In this document: positions 16,983 to 27,800 of the stretch, piece by piece
Position numbering within the stretch: position 1 is the first letter of the stretch
Layout of the letters: each line of letters opens with the position of its first letter
Assembly: GCA_045605765.1 (NCBI GenBank)
Contig: JAZUQQ010000030.1
Location: 1 to 64,000 of the forward strand
Reading direction: 5' to 3'
Source of the DNA: SIG672 sp045605765
GTDB lineage: Bacteria; Bacillota; Clostridia; Oscillospirales; CAG-272
DNA length: 64,000 nucleotides
Notes under the pieces: model-generated
Told to the model about the DNA's origin: nothing
Database searches by the model: none
The model's input: the letters and a program-made list of their open reading frames with translations, nothing else
Position numbers and translations under genes: made by a program

Positions 16983-17006
16983 AGGTTCAGAATCCTGTCG
17001 GGCAGG
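16983..17006 (+). repeat. Duplicated tRNA-Arg 3' end (att-like remnant)
   Basis: Bases 16991-17006 repeat the last 16 bases of tRNA-Arg(CCG) exactly (AATCCTGTCGGGCAGG). The seven bases before them match too, apart from one inserted G. There is no 5' half of a tRNA. The copy lies 163 bp after the gene, beyond its terminator, and just after the folD stop. Confidence 0.75.
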
Positions 17007-17010
17007 AGTA

Positions 17011-17874
17011 TTATTTTTTTTCTTTCACCTTGTTCTCCGCGGCGACGAGGGTGTTTTGTAAAAGCATAGTTATCGTCATAGGTCCAACTCCGCCGGGAAC
17101 GGGAGTTATGTAAGATGCTTTTTCGGAAACGGTGGCAAAATCAACGTCACCCGTGAGCTTGCCGTCTGCACGGCGATTCATTCCGACGTCGATAACGACT
17201 GCGCCGTCCTTGACCATATCTCCCGTGATGAAATCGGCTTTGCCGATAGCAACTACGAGAATGTCAGCGCGGCGGGTGACCTCGGCGAGATCTTTCGTGC
17301 GCGAATGACAGACTGTGACAGTTCCGTTTGCTTGAAGCAGAAGCATTGCCATAGGCTTGCCTACGATGTTGCTTCGTCCGACGACTACACATTCCTTGCC
17401 GGAGATGTCGATACCGCTCTCTCGAAGTAGTACCATAACGCCTGCGGGAGTGCAGGGAAGAAAGCTGTAATTTCCAATCATAATGCGTCCGACGTTCGAT
17501 TCGTGGAAGGCATCAACATCCTTGTCGGGTGAGATGCGCGCAATCACCTCTTCGCTATCAAGATGCCTCGGGAGAGGGAGCTGAACGAGAATTCCGTGTA
17601 CGCTGTCGTCGGCGTTGAGCTTATCGATAAGAGCGTTGAGCTCCTCACGCGTGGTGCTTTCGGGAAGCTCGTAAACATTTGAATTAAATCCGACCTGCTC
17701 ACAACCGAGCTTCTTGTTGCGTACGTAAACCTTAGACGCAGGATCCTCGCCCACGATTATTACTGAAAGACCGGGAGCAAATCCGTGTGCCTTCTTGAAT
17801 TCCTCTGTTTCATGTGATATTTTTACTCGGCAAGAAGCACTTATCGCCTTGCCATCAATGATTTTTGCTGACAT
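17011..17874 (-). CDS. folD: Bifunctional methylenetetrahydrofolate dehydrogenase/cyclohydrolase
   Basis: FolD interconverts 5,10-methylene-, methenyl- and 10-formyl-tetrahydrofolate. The 287-residue protein has the substrate region VYVRNKKLGCEQVGF with the catalytic Lys, the QLPLPRHLD loop, the cofactor motif VVGRSNIVGKPMA and the C-terminal PVPGGVGPMTITMLLQNT. The start has AAAGGA upstream. It follows lgt by 21 bp and is probably the last gene of a long minus-strand operon. Confidence 0.96.
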   Translation of the reverse strand: MSAKIIDGKAISASCRVKISHETEEFKKAHGFAPGLSVIIVGEDPASKVYVRNKKLGCEQVGFNSNVYELPESTTREELNALIDKLNADDSVHGILVQLPLPRHLDSEEVIARISPDKDVDAFHESNVGRIMIGNYSFLPCTPAGVMVLLRESGIDISGKECVVVGRSNIVGKPMAMLLLQANGTVTVCHSRTKDLAEVTRRADILVVAIGKADFITGDMVKDGAVVIDVGMNRRADGKLTGDVDFATVSEKASYITPVPGGVGPMTITMLLQNTLVAAENKVKEKK

Positions 17875-17895
17875 TTTGTTTTTCCTTTCACATTC

Positions 17896-19116
17896 TTAGT
17901 GGTTTTCTGTGTCATTTGTTTCTTTAGAGACCTCTTCGGCGGTCTCTTCCATCTTGACTTCTTCGGTAGCTTTGTTATCTTCCTCTTCGAAAGCTTCCTG
18001 TGATGAATCTTCGGACATTATCTGTTCTTCTGCCGTATTTTGCTTTATATCCGTAGGGGCTTCGGAATTTTCGTGGTCATTCTCGGCTTGGAAAGCATTC
18101 TCCGATTGAGTCTCCGATGTCTTTTCCGCGGTAGTAATGGGTTCTTCCGACTCCGTTTTTTCTTCATTCTTTGCAGATTTTTTAACGTAAAGGATATTCA
18201 TATCGTAGTCGTAGTCTGGGTCAATGCCGTCAGCAACTTCCAGAGAAATGTATTTGCTCGAATTTGCGGTATAGATGCATCGTGCAACGTGGCGAGTCTT
18301 GTTCTTAATAAAGAAAAGTATAAGGAGTATAAGGGAAGCGATGAACAGAGCAGCGGCAAGCACCTGAGAAATTCTGAAATCTCCGAGCCACAGGCTATCC
18401 TGTCTGAGACCCTCGATAAAGAAGCGTCCGAGTCCGTACCACGAGACTGCCATAAGAAATATCTGCCCGTCGAATTTTCTCTTTTTAAAAATAACGGTCA
18501 AAATAATAGATCCAATAAGATTCCAGAGCGATTCATAAAGAAATGTCGGGTGTACCTCGGTAAAGGAGAGCCCCGATTCGCTTGAAAGTCTCATACGGCA
18601 GAACCAAGTCGTTTCCGAGCCGTATGCTTCCATATTGAAGAAGTTGCCCCATCTTCCGATAGCCTGAGCGAGTAGGACTCCGGGAAAAGCACAATCGAGC
18701 ATAGTGGGTATCCGAATCTTCTTGATTTTCAGAGCGACGATGGCGCCGATAACTCCGAAAATCAGTCCGCCGTATATGGCAAGACCGCCTTCCCAAATTG
18801 CGATAACGTCCATAAAGTCGGTATAATTTTGCGGTCTTTCAAGCCAGTCGAAAAATACGTAGTAAAGACGCGCGCCGATAACTCCGGGGATTATTGACGA
18901 AAGCGCTATGTCGATAATGTCGTCAAATATGAGTCCGTGGCGGCGAGCGTGAAGATATGTATAAACGGCTGCGGCCACCATTCCGCAGACGATTATAAGT
19001 CCGTACCACTTGATCTCAATATTGCCAAGGGTGATGGCGGTACTGTTAATGTGAAAATCCCCGATTCCCAGCCCCGGGAAGCCCATATAGTAGTAAAGAA
19101 GTGCAAAAGGTGACAT
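17896..19116 (-). CDS. lgt: Prolipoprotein diacylglyceryl transferase with acidic C-terminal tail
   Basis: Lgt is the multi-pass membrane enzyme that moves a diacylglyceryl group from phosphatidylglycerol to the lipobox Cys. The core (about 1-275) has the conserved YGLIIVCG, GLAIYGGLIFG and IGRWGNFFNMEAYG segments. Family members are usually ~260-300 residues. This one has 406, the extra ~120 residues being a Glu/Thr/Ser-rich tail that is probably disordered and cytoplasmic. The tail's role is unknown. Confidence 0.93.
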   Translation of the reverse strand: MSPFALLYYYMGFPGLGIGDFHINSTAITLGNIEIKWYGLIIVCGMVAAAVYTYLHARRHGLIFDDIIDIALSSIIPGVIGARLYYVFFDWLERPQNYTDFMDVIAIWEGGLAIYGGLIFGVIGAIVALKIKKIRIPTMLDCAFPGVLLAQAIGRWGNFFNMEAYGSETTWFCRMRLSSESGLSFTEVHPTFLYESLWNLIGSIILTVIFKKRKFDGQIFLMAVSWYGLGRFFIEGLRQDSLWLGDFRISQVLAAALFIASLILLILFFIKNKTRHVARCIYTANSSKYISLEVADGIDPDYDYDMNILYVKKSAKNEEKTESEEPITTAEKTSETQSENAFQAENDHENSEAPTDIKQNTAEEQIMSEDSSQEAFEEEDNKATEEVKMEETAEEVSKETNDTENH

Positions 19117-19170
19117 TTTTTCTACCGTTATCCGATAAAATACCGAATTCCTTTCCTTTGTTTTATCTTT

Positions 19171-20469
19171 TTAATCCTGTGGAAAAATAGTTGCAAGGGT
19201 GTAATATTTTTCTTTAAACATAGAAGTGAGAGCTTTGTTTATGTCATCGAGCGTGATCTTTTCAAAGGTATCGATATAATCGAAAATATCGTAATCTTCC
19301 ATAATAAACGAAAGAAATTCGTTTGCTATGCTTCCGACTGAATCGAATATTCCGATAAGCTCTCCATATGTGGATCTTAGAACCTGTTTGAATGTTTCAT
19401 GCGAAATACCGTTTTTCTTCGTTTCTTGGACGTACCCCGTAAATCTTTTAAAGACCTCTTCGGGATCGTCCGATTCTCCGTGAAACTCTATAAACGAGAA
19501 TGCGCGGGTATGGTCTACGTAAACCGAAAGAGGATTTCGTATGAGTCCTTCCTCATAAAGAGAAAGCGAAAGTTCGGAGCTGTCGCCTAAAAGACATTCT
19601 GCGAGAGTCTCCATAATTACGCGCTTTTTGAGGCGTTCTGCCGCGTTCTGTGAGATGTCGATGTCTTTAATACCTACTGCGAATATAGGCTTTGAGACTT
19701 GCATTTTCCGCGTGAAGCGTGGATTCAGGACCTCGTTTGGCTCTTTTCCGGTCGACCATACACTTTCAATACTTGTTTCAGGTGCTTTTTTCAGCACCTT
19801 ATCACAAGTCTCGATAACCTCGTTTATATCAATGTTTCCGCATACGCAGAGAGCCATGTTATTAAGGTTATAAAAAGTATTGTAGCATTTATAAAGAATT
19901 TCCGGAGTTATTTGGGAAATTGATTTTACCGTTCCTACGATCTCTTTTCTCACATTGTTTGAACGGTACATAGATTTGACCATCCCTTGAAAGAGTGCAT
20001 CGTGTACGTTATCCTCATACATTCTTATCTCTTGCCCTATGATCCCTTGTTCCTTGGCGATGTTTTCGACCGTAAAATATGGTGAGGTGACACCGCCAAG
20101 CAGTATTTCAAGTGACTTTTTAAAATTTTCTGTACACGAGAAGAGATACATCGTGTGCAGAAAAGAGGTATATGCGTTTGCAGAAGCGCCCGTGTGCGCG
20201 AATTTTTCAAAAAGATCTTCGCCGTCCTCGCTCTCGAACATTTTGTGTTCAAGAAAGTGCGCGATACCGTCGGGAACGGATATAAAATCAGAGTCTGAGG
20301 CTGTACGAAAGCAGTTGTCAACAGAGCCGTAGCGTGTTCCGAAAATAGCGTAAGCGGTAGTTAGGTCCTTCGGGAAAATATATACAGTAAGGCCGCTATC
20401 ATGTTTGAAATAATAGTATTTTTCGCCGAGCTTTTTATTTTCGCGGACTTTTAAATCGTTTAAGGTCAT
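19171..20469 (-). CDS. ymfH: M16 zinc peptidase, active-type subunit (YmfH-like)
   Basis: The 432-residue protein has the inverted zinc motif HFLEH (about residues 71-75) with a downstream Glu in EQGIIGQEIRM, the pattern of active M16 peptidases. I chose the ATG at 20469: AAGGGG lies 9 nt upstream and the stop of the preceding gene is two bases away. The longer in-frame option at 20493 would overlap that gene. It pairs with the inactive-type homologue upstream, as in B. subtilis ymfF-ymfH. The substrate is unknown. Confidence 0.88.
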   Translation of the reverse strand: MTLNDLKVRENKKLGEKYYYFKHDSGLTVYIFPKDLTTAYAIFGTRYGSVDNCFRTASDSDFISVPDGIAHFLEHKMFESEDGEDLFEKFAHTGASANAYTSFLHTMYLFSCTENFKKSLEILLGGVTSPYFTVENIAKEQGIIGQEIRMYEDNVHDALFQGMVKSMYRSNNVRKEIVGTVKSISQITPEILYKCYNTFYNLNNMALCVCGNIDINEVIETCDKVLKKAPETSIESVWSTGKEPNEVLNPRFTRKMQVSKPIFAVGIKDIDISQNAAERLKKRVIMETLAECLLGDSSELSLSLYEEGLIRNPLSVYVDHTRAFSFIEFHGESDDPEEVFKRFTGYVQETKKNGISHETFKQVLRSTYGELIGIFDSVGSIANEFLSFIMEDYDIFDYIDTFEKITLDDINKALTSMFKEKYYTLATIFPQD

Positions 20470-20470
20470 T

Positions 20471-21799
20471 TTAACAATCCCCTTGTTCATCATTGGAAGC
20501 TTCGTCGTTCACTGTGAGCGTGCCTTTAAGGAAATATACAGTGTCGGGAGACAGGTGTCTTGCGGCGGAAACTATCTCGTCCTTTCCAACTGAAATGATT
20601 TTTTCTATCACATCTTCGGGACTATCGCACCGGCCTGCAAACGAGCGAGTTAGATACCACGAAACAAGACCCGCGGGACTGTCGGTAAGCTCTCTATATG
20701 CGTTGATGAGTGATTTTTTCGCGCTGTCAAGCTCAAAATCACTTATTTTACCCGCCTTAAGATCATCTATTTGTGAAAAAATGGCATCTCTTGCCTTTTC
20801 AAAATTTTCGACATCTATACCGCTTGATATCAGCATAATACCTTTAAGCGCGTTTGGGTGTGAGGAGCAATAGTAGCAAAGGCTCATTTTTTCTCGCACG
20901 TTCATAAAAAGCTTACTGGTGGGAGAAGAACCGAGAAGGGAGTTCACAAGCGGGAGAAGGTGATAATTACTGTCAGAAAGGCAAAAACCGCTTCTTATAC
21001 CGATAGTAAGCTTACCCTGTGAAACGCTTTTCTCCTCGATAACCGTTTTAAGCGTTTTGGAGGCAGACCTTCTTATTTCGGTGGTAGTGACCTCGGGAAC
21101 GGAACGTTCAAAGGAACTAAAAACATTTTTGAATTTTTCTACAAGAATATCTATATCCGCGCTTCCCGAGTAGTAAATATCTACCTTGGTATTGCTCGAA
21201 AGATTTTGATAGTATTCGTAAAGCTCGCGTGCGTTGACAGACGAAACGCTCTCTACGCTTCCATTAGGGGATATGGAGAAGCGTTCGTCCGCGCACATTA
21301 TTTCTTCGCATCGGCGTGCCGCGTAAGCGGCGGGATTGTTTATTCTTGCCCTTATTCTTCCGCAAAGCTTTACTTTTTCACTCTCAACTATACTTTCGTT
21401 GAAAGAGCCGTTTTCGTCAGTGAGCGGATTTAAGATAAGCTCTGATATAATTGAAATTACCTCTGAAAGAATATCGGTTCCGTCGAATGCATAACGATTT
21501 TCGGGAAAAGCAGAGTAAATTCCGAAAACATGAGTTTCGCCCATAGCCGTGTTTACGCTATCTATCGATGCACCGTAAAGCAATTGAAGTGCACTGCTAA
21601 GCGAGAGCATCGTAGGATATTTTTTACACGAGCGTGTTAAAATCTCGGGGATAAGGGCATTCATTGCCGCTTCTTTTTCGCAAAGCGGGCGGGAGAAATA
21701 TACCGAAAGATAGGATATTTTGAATTTTTCACTCGGTACTGCTGTTAGCGTTACCGAAGGGAAAATAGATATTCTTTTTATACCGTTCAAAATCTTCAC
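20471..21799 (-). CDS. ymfF: M16 peptidase homologue, inactive-type subunit (YmfF-like)
   Basis: This 442-residue M16-fold protein lacks the HxxEH zinc motif; the equivalent region reads NALIPEILTRS. It is therefore probably the non-catalytic partner of the following gene, as in other alpha/beta M16 pairs. The start codon is GTG. It begins 49 bp after the stop of the giant glucan-synthase gene and is tightly coupled to ymfH. Confidence 0.85.
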   Translation of the reverse strand: MKILNGIKRISIFPSVTLTAVPSEKFKISYLSVYFSRPLCEKEAAMNALIPEILTRSCKKYPTMLSLSSALQLLYGASIDSVNTAMGETHVFGIYSAFPENRYAFDGTDILSEVISIISELILNPLTDENGSFNESIVESEKVKLCGRIRARINNPAAYAARRCEEIMCADERFSISPNGSVESVSSVNARELYEYYQNLSSNTKVDIYYSGSADIDILVEKFKNVFSSFERSVPEVTTTEIRRSASKTLKTVIEEKSVSQGKLTIGIRSGFCLSDSNYHLLPLVNSLLGSSPTSKLFMNVREKMSLCYYCSSHPNALKGIMLISSGIDVENFEKARDAIFSQIDDLKAGKISDFELDSAKKSLINAYRELTDSPAGLVSWYLTRSFAGRCDSPEDVIEKIISVGKDEIVSAARHLSPDTVYFLKGTLTVNDEASNDEQGDC

Positions 21800-21848
21800 C
21801 GTCTTTCAACTAAATTTCTATTCATTATACCACATATTTCCGAAATTT

Positions 21849-24800
21849 TCAACCGTTATTTCGATAAATATTATTTTCACCGAAAAAATTTTCTTTTTCG
21901 CCTGCAAGTTTGCTTCCGTCGAGCGTCACCTCTGTTTCCCGAGTGTCATTTGTTATTGCCAAAATTTCGCTTTCCTTACCGTTTATCTTGATTTTCAGCC
22001 TGAAATTATCAAATTTTTGTGATAATTTCGGCGAGACATTCAGGTGTTTTCCGCCGTCTATTTTTATTCCGAGGAGTTCGCTTAAAACTATCTGAACAAA
22101 CCATGATGCAGATCCTGTATAAAGGCTCCAACCGCCTCGTCCGAGATGCTTTTCGTTTGCATACACATCCCCGCATAAAGCGTAAGGCTCAGTCTTGTAG
22201 CGCTCGGCATCCTTTTTATCAAGTGAGCGCACGATGGGATTTATATCGCAAAGCATCTCATATGCTTTATCGTATTCTCCCACCGAGAAAAGTCCCCAAA
22301 GTGCCCAGAGGGCGGCGTGCGTATATTGTCCGCCGTTTTCTCTGAAACCGTCGCAATATGAGGTAATATAACCGGGATCGTCTCCATTACCTGAAAAAGG
22401 CGGAGTAAAGAGCTTTACTATACCGTGCTCCTTATCCCAAAGCATATCACAGGCAAGCCCCATAGCAGCTTTCGCGCGATGTGGGTCTTTACCCGAAATT
22501 GCCGCAAAAGACTGAGTTAGGAAATCTATCTCGCATTCATTGTCACCGGGTGCGCCAAGCGGCTTGCCGCTGTCGTAAAATCCGCGTAGATATCTGTCTT
22601 CCGCAAAGGCTTCTTTTTCGATGGTAGTCAGTAATTCCTCGGATATCTCGCTGTATTTTTTAGCACCGATCGCATCACCGTAGTTCTGACATATTACTGT
22701 AAACTCCGAAAGTATCATCGACATAAACTGTGCAAGCCATACCGATTCACCCTTCCCGTCGCGTCCGACTCGGTTATATCCGTCGTTCCAGTCACAGCTT
22801 CCGATAAGCGGAAGACCGTGTTTGCCGAATCGTAGCGCGCGCTCAATGGCTCTTATACAGTGATTATAAAGGCTTTCGCGGTATTTTGAACGCATCGGAC
22901 GTTCGTAGCGAGTCATTTCGCTTTCGTCAAGCTCGCGTGATTCGATATATCGGACTTTGAGATCGAGTATCGAGTAATTTCCCGTGAATTTCAGATATTT
23001 TGCGACCGCATAGGGAAGCCATAAAAGGTCATCTGAACATCTTGAACGAAGTCCTGCGTGCCATTTTCCTTCGTTATTTCCGCTTTCAGAATTGTGCCAC
23101 CAGTGTTGTACATCTCCTTCGGTGTATTGATGCGCAGCTGCTCTAAGGATCTGATATTTGCAGTAGTCACTATCGTAATAAAGCGTGGTGAGCGAATCTT
23201 GAAGTTGATCTCTGAATCCGTACGCTCCGCTTGACTGATAAAATCCCGTTCGCCCGAAAAGCCTAGCGGTAAACACCTGATATGGGATATAATAATTAAG
23301 GGCAAGATTAAGAGCTTTGTCAGAGCTTTCAAGCTGCACGGCGGAAAAGAGCTTTTCGTAAAAATCCGCGTATTGTTTAAAGCCGTATTTTATGCTTGAT
23401 AACGAGGAATATTTTTGTATCATATGATAATATGCTCTGTCGGAAAAGCTAGGGAATATACCCAAAAGAAAGCCGTATTTTTTTACTATTTTACTATTTT
23501 CTTCGCTTTTCTCTGCATCAAATGAATATAAAAATACTGTGTGTTCCGAAAGATGAGAATCATATCTTCTTCTGAAAAATGTGGCTCGCCCGTCCTTTTT
23601 TTGTTGAATGAGATTTGGCGAACATACTTTTTCACCGATAACAGGATCTATGCTGTAAATTATATCCTTGCAAAAATCGGTATCTCCCGAAACCTCTACA
23701 CTCACCATTTTGAGCTGGAGTTTCTCGTCAACGCCGACCTCGACACATACGGAAGTATTTTTAATATCGGTCTCGTATACCGCACACCCTCTCTCAAATC
23801 GACAGGAGTACGACGAGGCAAGAATATCGTAATTCTCGTTTTCAGAGGATACAAATATTAGTCTCTCACCGCAAATATCACGCCTGAATAAGGAAAAATA
23901 TGGCGTTATTCGCTTTTCCTTGGAATTAGCAAACCAAGTGTATCCGAGAGAATTTTGTGTTACAAGTGTTCCAAAGGTTCGGTTAGAGTAAATATAAGAC
24001 CAAACGAGATCGACTCTCGATTTGTCAAGTGAAAAACCGTGCTTTTCAAAATTACCTGCATATACGCTGTAAGCGTAGTTTTCCTGTGAGGATATAGCTG
24101 TTTTTTTTGGATCCTGACGTAATATTTTTATATCCTCGGAAACTCGTAGGAGCCGTTTGATAAAGCTGTGGAATATTTCTTCGATTGAAGAATCCTTTTC
24201 AAGCTCTATATAGAGCGCACTGACAGAGCAAAGAAGCTCTGACATAGAAGTATCGCTTATAGAGAATATACCGCCATATCTGCAAAAAAGCTCGCTTGCT
24301 TGGCACTGAGATATAATATCGGACAAAATATTTCTGTTTGTGCTGTTATATCCGTCGCTTTCGGATACGATAAATACGAGATCGCTCTTTTTGCCCCTGA
24401 TTCGGCAAAGTTTGTGCAAGCGTATGAGTGTATCGCATATCTTTCTACATACCGAAGAAAACTCTTTGGGTAAAACCACCGTAACTATCGGCAGATCTCC
24501 CGATATTCCGTGAGCCCAGAGTGAATTTTTCTGAAAACTTTTATCTTTCGGAGAGTTGTCATTTGGATAAAAATGAAGCGCCGCAAGATAATAATCGGCG
24601 TATTTTAAATAACTCGGTGCAAGACTGACGAGTGCAAGACGGTTTTGAGAGAGCGGATGAAGTGAAGAAGCAAAATAACTGCTAATGTCTTTGCCTGTAT
24701 TTTTGCGGATAAATGAGTATTTTCGGATAATATCCTCGTAAGAATTTCCGTAAACTATGACAAATTCACAGGATACCTTGCCCGAGCATTCAATAGGCTT

Positions 24801-27800
24801 GCCCTTTAAAATGCAGTAGGGTGATATACAAGCGCCTTCATTTGAAGAAAGCTCTTTGTTTAGTAGCTCTTTAATATCGTCTTCGTTATAATTGAGAGGT
24901 AGTGCCTCGATTCGTGTCTCAAATTCCTTTTTCTGCTGATAATGTTCTAGTGAAACACCTAGCCACTGTTCTTTTCCGTCGTTTTTTGCTCTTGCGCGAA
25001 AGGTAAGAATTTCATATTCCTTACTGTAAAAGGAATCTATTGAAAGCGCATTATAAAACGGATGGGAGATCTTGTCCTCAGCCTTTGACAGTATTACCTC
25101 AAATGATATCATTGGTGAAAAGCTTGTGAATTTTCCGCTGACGTCAAGCTTTATGCAGTACATATCCTCGCTTCGTCTCAAAGTAAAGGTGAGCGCACTT
25201 GAAACGCCCGCGGTTTGACTTCTGAAAACGGCTTTTGAGCCCGAATAGCTCATATTTTCGGGAACGATTTTGAAAGTGTTTTTGTCGGTTTTGCAAAATA
25301 CCTGCAGTCCGTTTAGAGTGGAATACATATCGCGCGAGTCAAAAGGATCGCCGCTTATGAGGATATCGTCCTTTTTTATCATAATGTGACCCGCACTTGA
25401 AACAGTTATCGAGGAGCTTTCAGAGGAAAGCATACACACAGAGGGTATCTGTCCTTTTTGTGAAGGAATTTTTACAGTTTTTTCGTTGATGTGATACCTT
25501 TCGGGCATATTTTCAAAGATATTTATACTGTTTGTCTTTGATATTCCCGCCTCGGTAGGGATACTCTCGCAGAGCAGCTCTCTTACAGATGCCATTTCGG
25601 GATCGCGCATAAAGCGTTTTACAAAAATATTGTCAAAGCAGACGTTTGTTGCGGCGATAATGCTCATACCAACGTGATGTGACATATAGCTTCGTACTAT
25701 CTCGCTCGAAAGACCTACACGCGAAACTGTAAAATCTACCGCTTCGTAAAATCCGTGTTTGCCGTACACTCCGTGAGAGCGAAGCCTTTCGAGGTTTTTT
25801 ATAGCCGCCTTTCGCGCGACTGATAGGCAAAGAAAGGAGGAATATGGTGATATTACCTTTTCTTTGCCGATAGAAGGATCAAGTGCGAGCCTCGACACGC
25901 CGTTAGCGCGGTATTGATAATTCATTGCAAGGTCAAATGCGTGATATCCGCTTTCAGATATTCCCCAAAAACCTTTGATACGGTTCTCTATTTGCGCATT
26001 TGCGGCAAAAGCAAGTGCCTCACCCGAAAGTGAGCCTTCGTAGGACGGAAGGAACAGATGCGGCATAAAATATTCAAACATACTGCCAGACCAGGATGCC
26101 ACTCCTATATAACCCTTGCTTCCGATTATCGGGCGTCCGAGCTTTTTCCAGTGTTCAGGACTGACCTGACCGCGCGCTATTGCATAGTAGCAGGTAGATC
26201 GAATCTCGCTCATATAAAGGTCGTAACAGTTTTCTTCGGACACCTCGTCAGCTACATCCATACCTATATAGAAAAGTTTTCGTTTTTTTGAGTAAAGAAT
26301 GGAAAAATCTGCTCCATATGCAAGAGCTTTGAGCCTTTCCTTTACTTTTACAAGACCGTCTTCCGACTTTTCGTACTCCGATAGGCCTTCAATAAGAGTG
26401 ATAAGTGATACTACAAAATTACCGCTATCTACACTTGAAATATAGGGAGACCCGAGGACTGTGAGCTTTTGCGTGTCGTACCAGTTGTAGAGATGTCCGT
26501 GCTTTTTGGGCAGATCTTCAAGCGTACTTACTGTATTTTCAAGACGTTTGCAAAGAGTGTGCGGATCTATAAATCCGCAGTCGCAGGCGGCAAGACAGGA
26601 AAGAAGGTACATACCGATGTTCGTTGGCGAAGTACGATGCGCAACCGTCAGCGATGGGAACTCCTGAACGTTGTCGGGCGGAAGATAGTTTTCTTCCTCA
26701 TTTACATAGGTGTTAAAGAAGCTCCACGTGTCAAATAGCCAGCGCAGAAGGAGTGCCTTTTCAGAAGATGAGGGCTTTTTAACACGGGGAATATCAAAGG
26801 AAAGAATAAGAAGTATTGCGGGAAGAGCTGTCCAAAGCAATGCGGTACTTCTAAGAAACGCGCCCGATGCAAATACGAGAGTAATAAATCCACCCGCGTA
26901 TGATAATACGCTCCAAGATATCTGCGAGAAAAAACAGCCCGCTACTTCGAGTGAGGATACCGACCATTCAAGTGTCTTTTTGCGCGTAATACGCGAACGT
27001 ATGAAGCCTTTTATAAGGGCATCGAGTGATACAAAAGCATATCCGAATATAGAAGCTACGCCAAAAATAAGATCCCAGAGCGCATTTCCTATCGACGGCA
27101 TAACATGAGAGAAAAAACGTCTGTTTATTCTACCCAGCGAGGATATTACGCCAAGTATAGGCGGTATCAGTATATATGCAAGTGATGCAAGAGCAATCAG
27201 ATTTTGTGCATTCGGATATATAAGCGAAATAATCATCGAGATGCACGCACATATCGGAACAAGTGCTCGTCTTACGTTGTCAAGAATAAAAAAACGCGAA
27301 AGAGAAGATATGGGATTTTTTTGGCGTCTGCCCAGCTTATCATAAACCGTTCTGCCTGCATACAGGGTGGATTGTATATCTCCGCGTATCCACCTATGCA
27401 TTCGTTTAAAAAAGGATGAGGGAGTTGCGGGATGCGAGTCGCTGAGAACTACGTCTGAAAGAACACCGCATCTCAGTCTGCTTCCTTCAAGGAGATCGTG
27501 GCTGAGTACGATCCCGTCCGAGAAAGCATCGGGAATAAGCGTACTGTAAACGTCAAGATCAAAAATTCCTTTTCCGCAGAAGATTCCTTCTCCGAAAAGT
27601 GACTGATACAGGTCAAAGGAAGCACTTTGATAAGGATCGACTCCCCCTCTTGACATAAGCGATGAAAAATAACTCTTTCCAAAAGAGGCGAGCGAGGTTG
27701 CCATATGCGGCTGCATTATTGCATATCCCGATACTACTCGATTATTTTTTATAATAGGTTTATTGTCGGGATGGAGCATAGCAGATACCATATCACGCAC

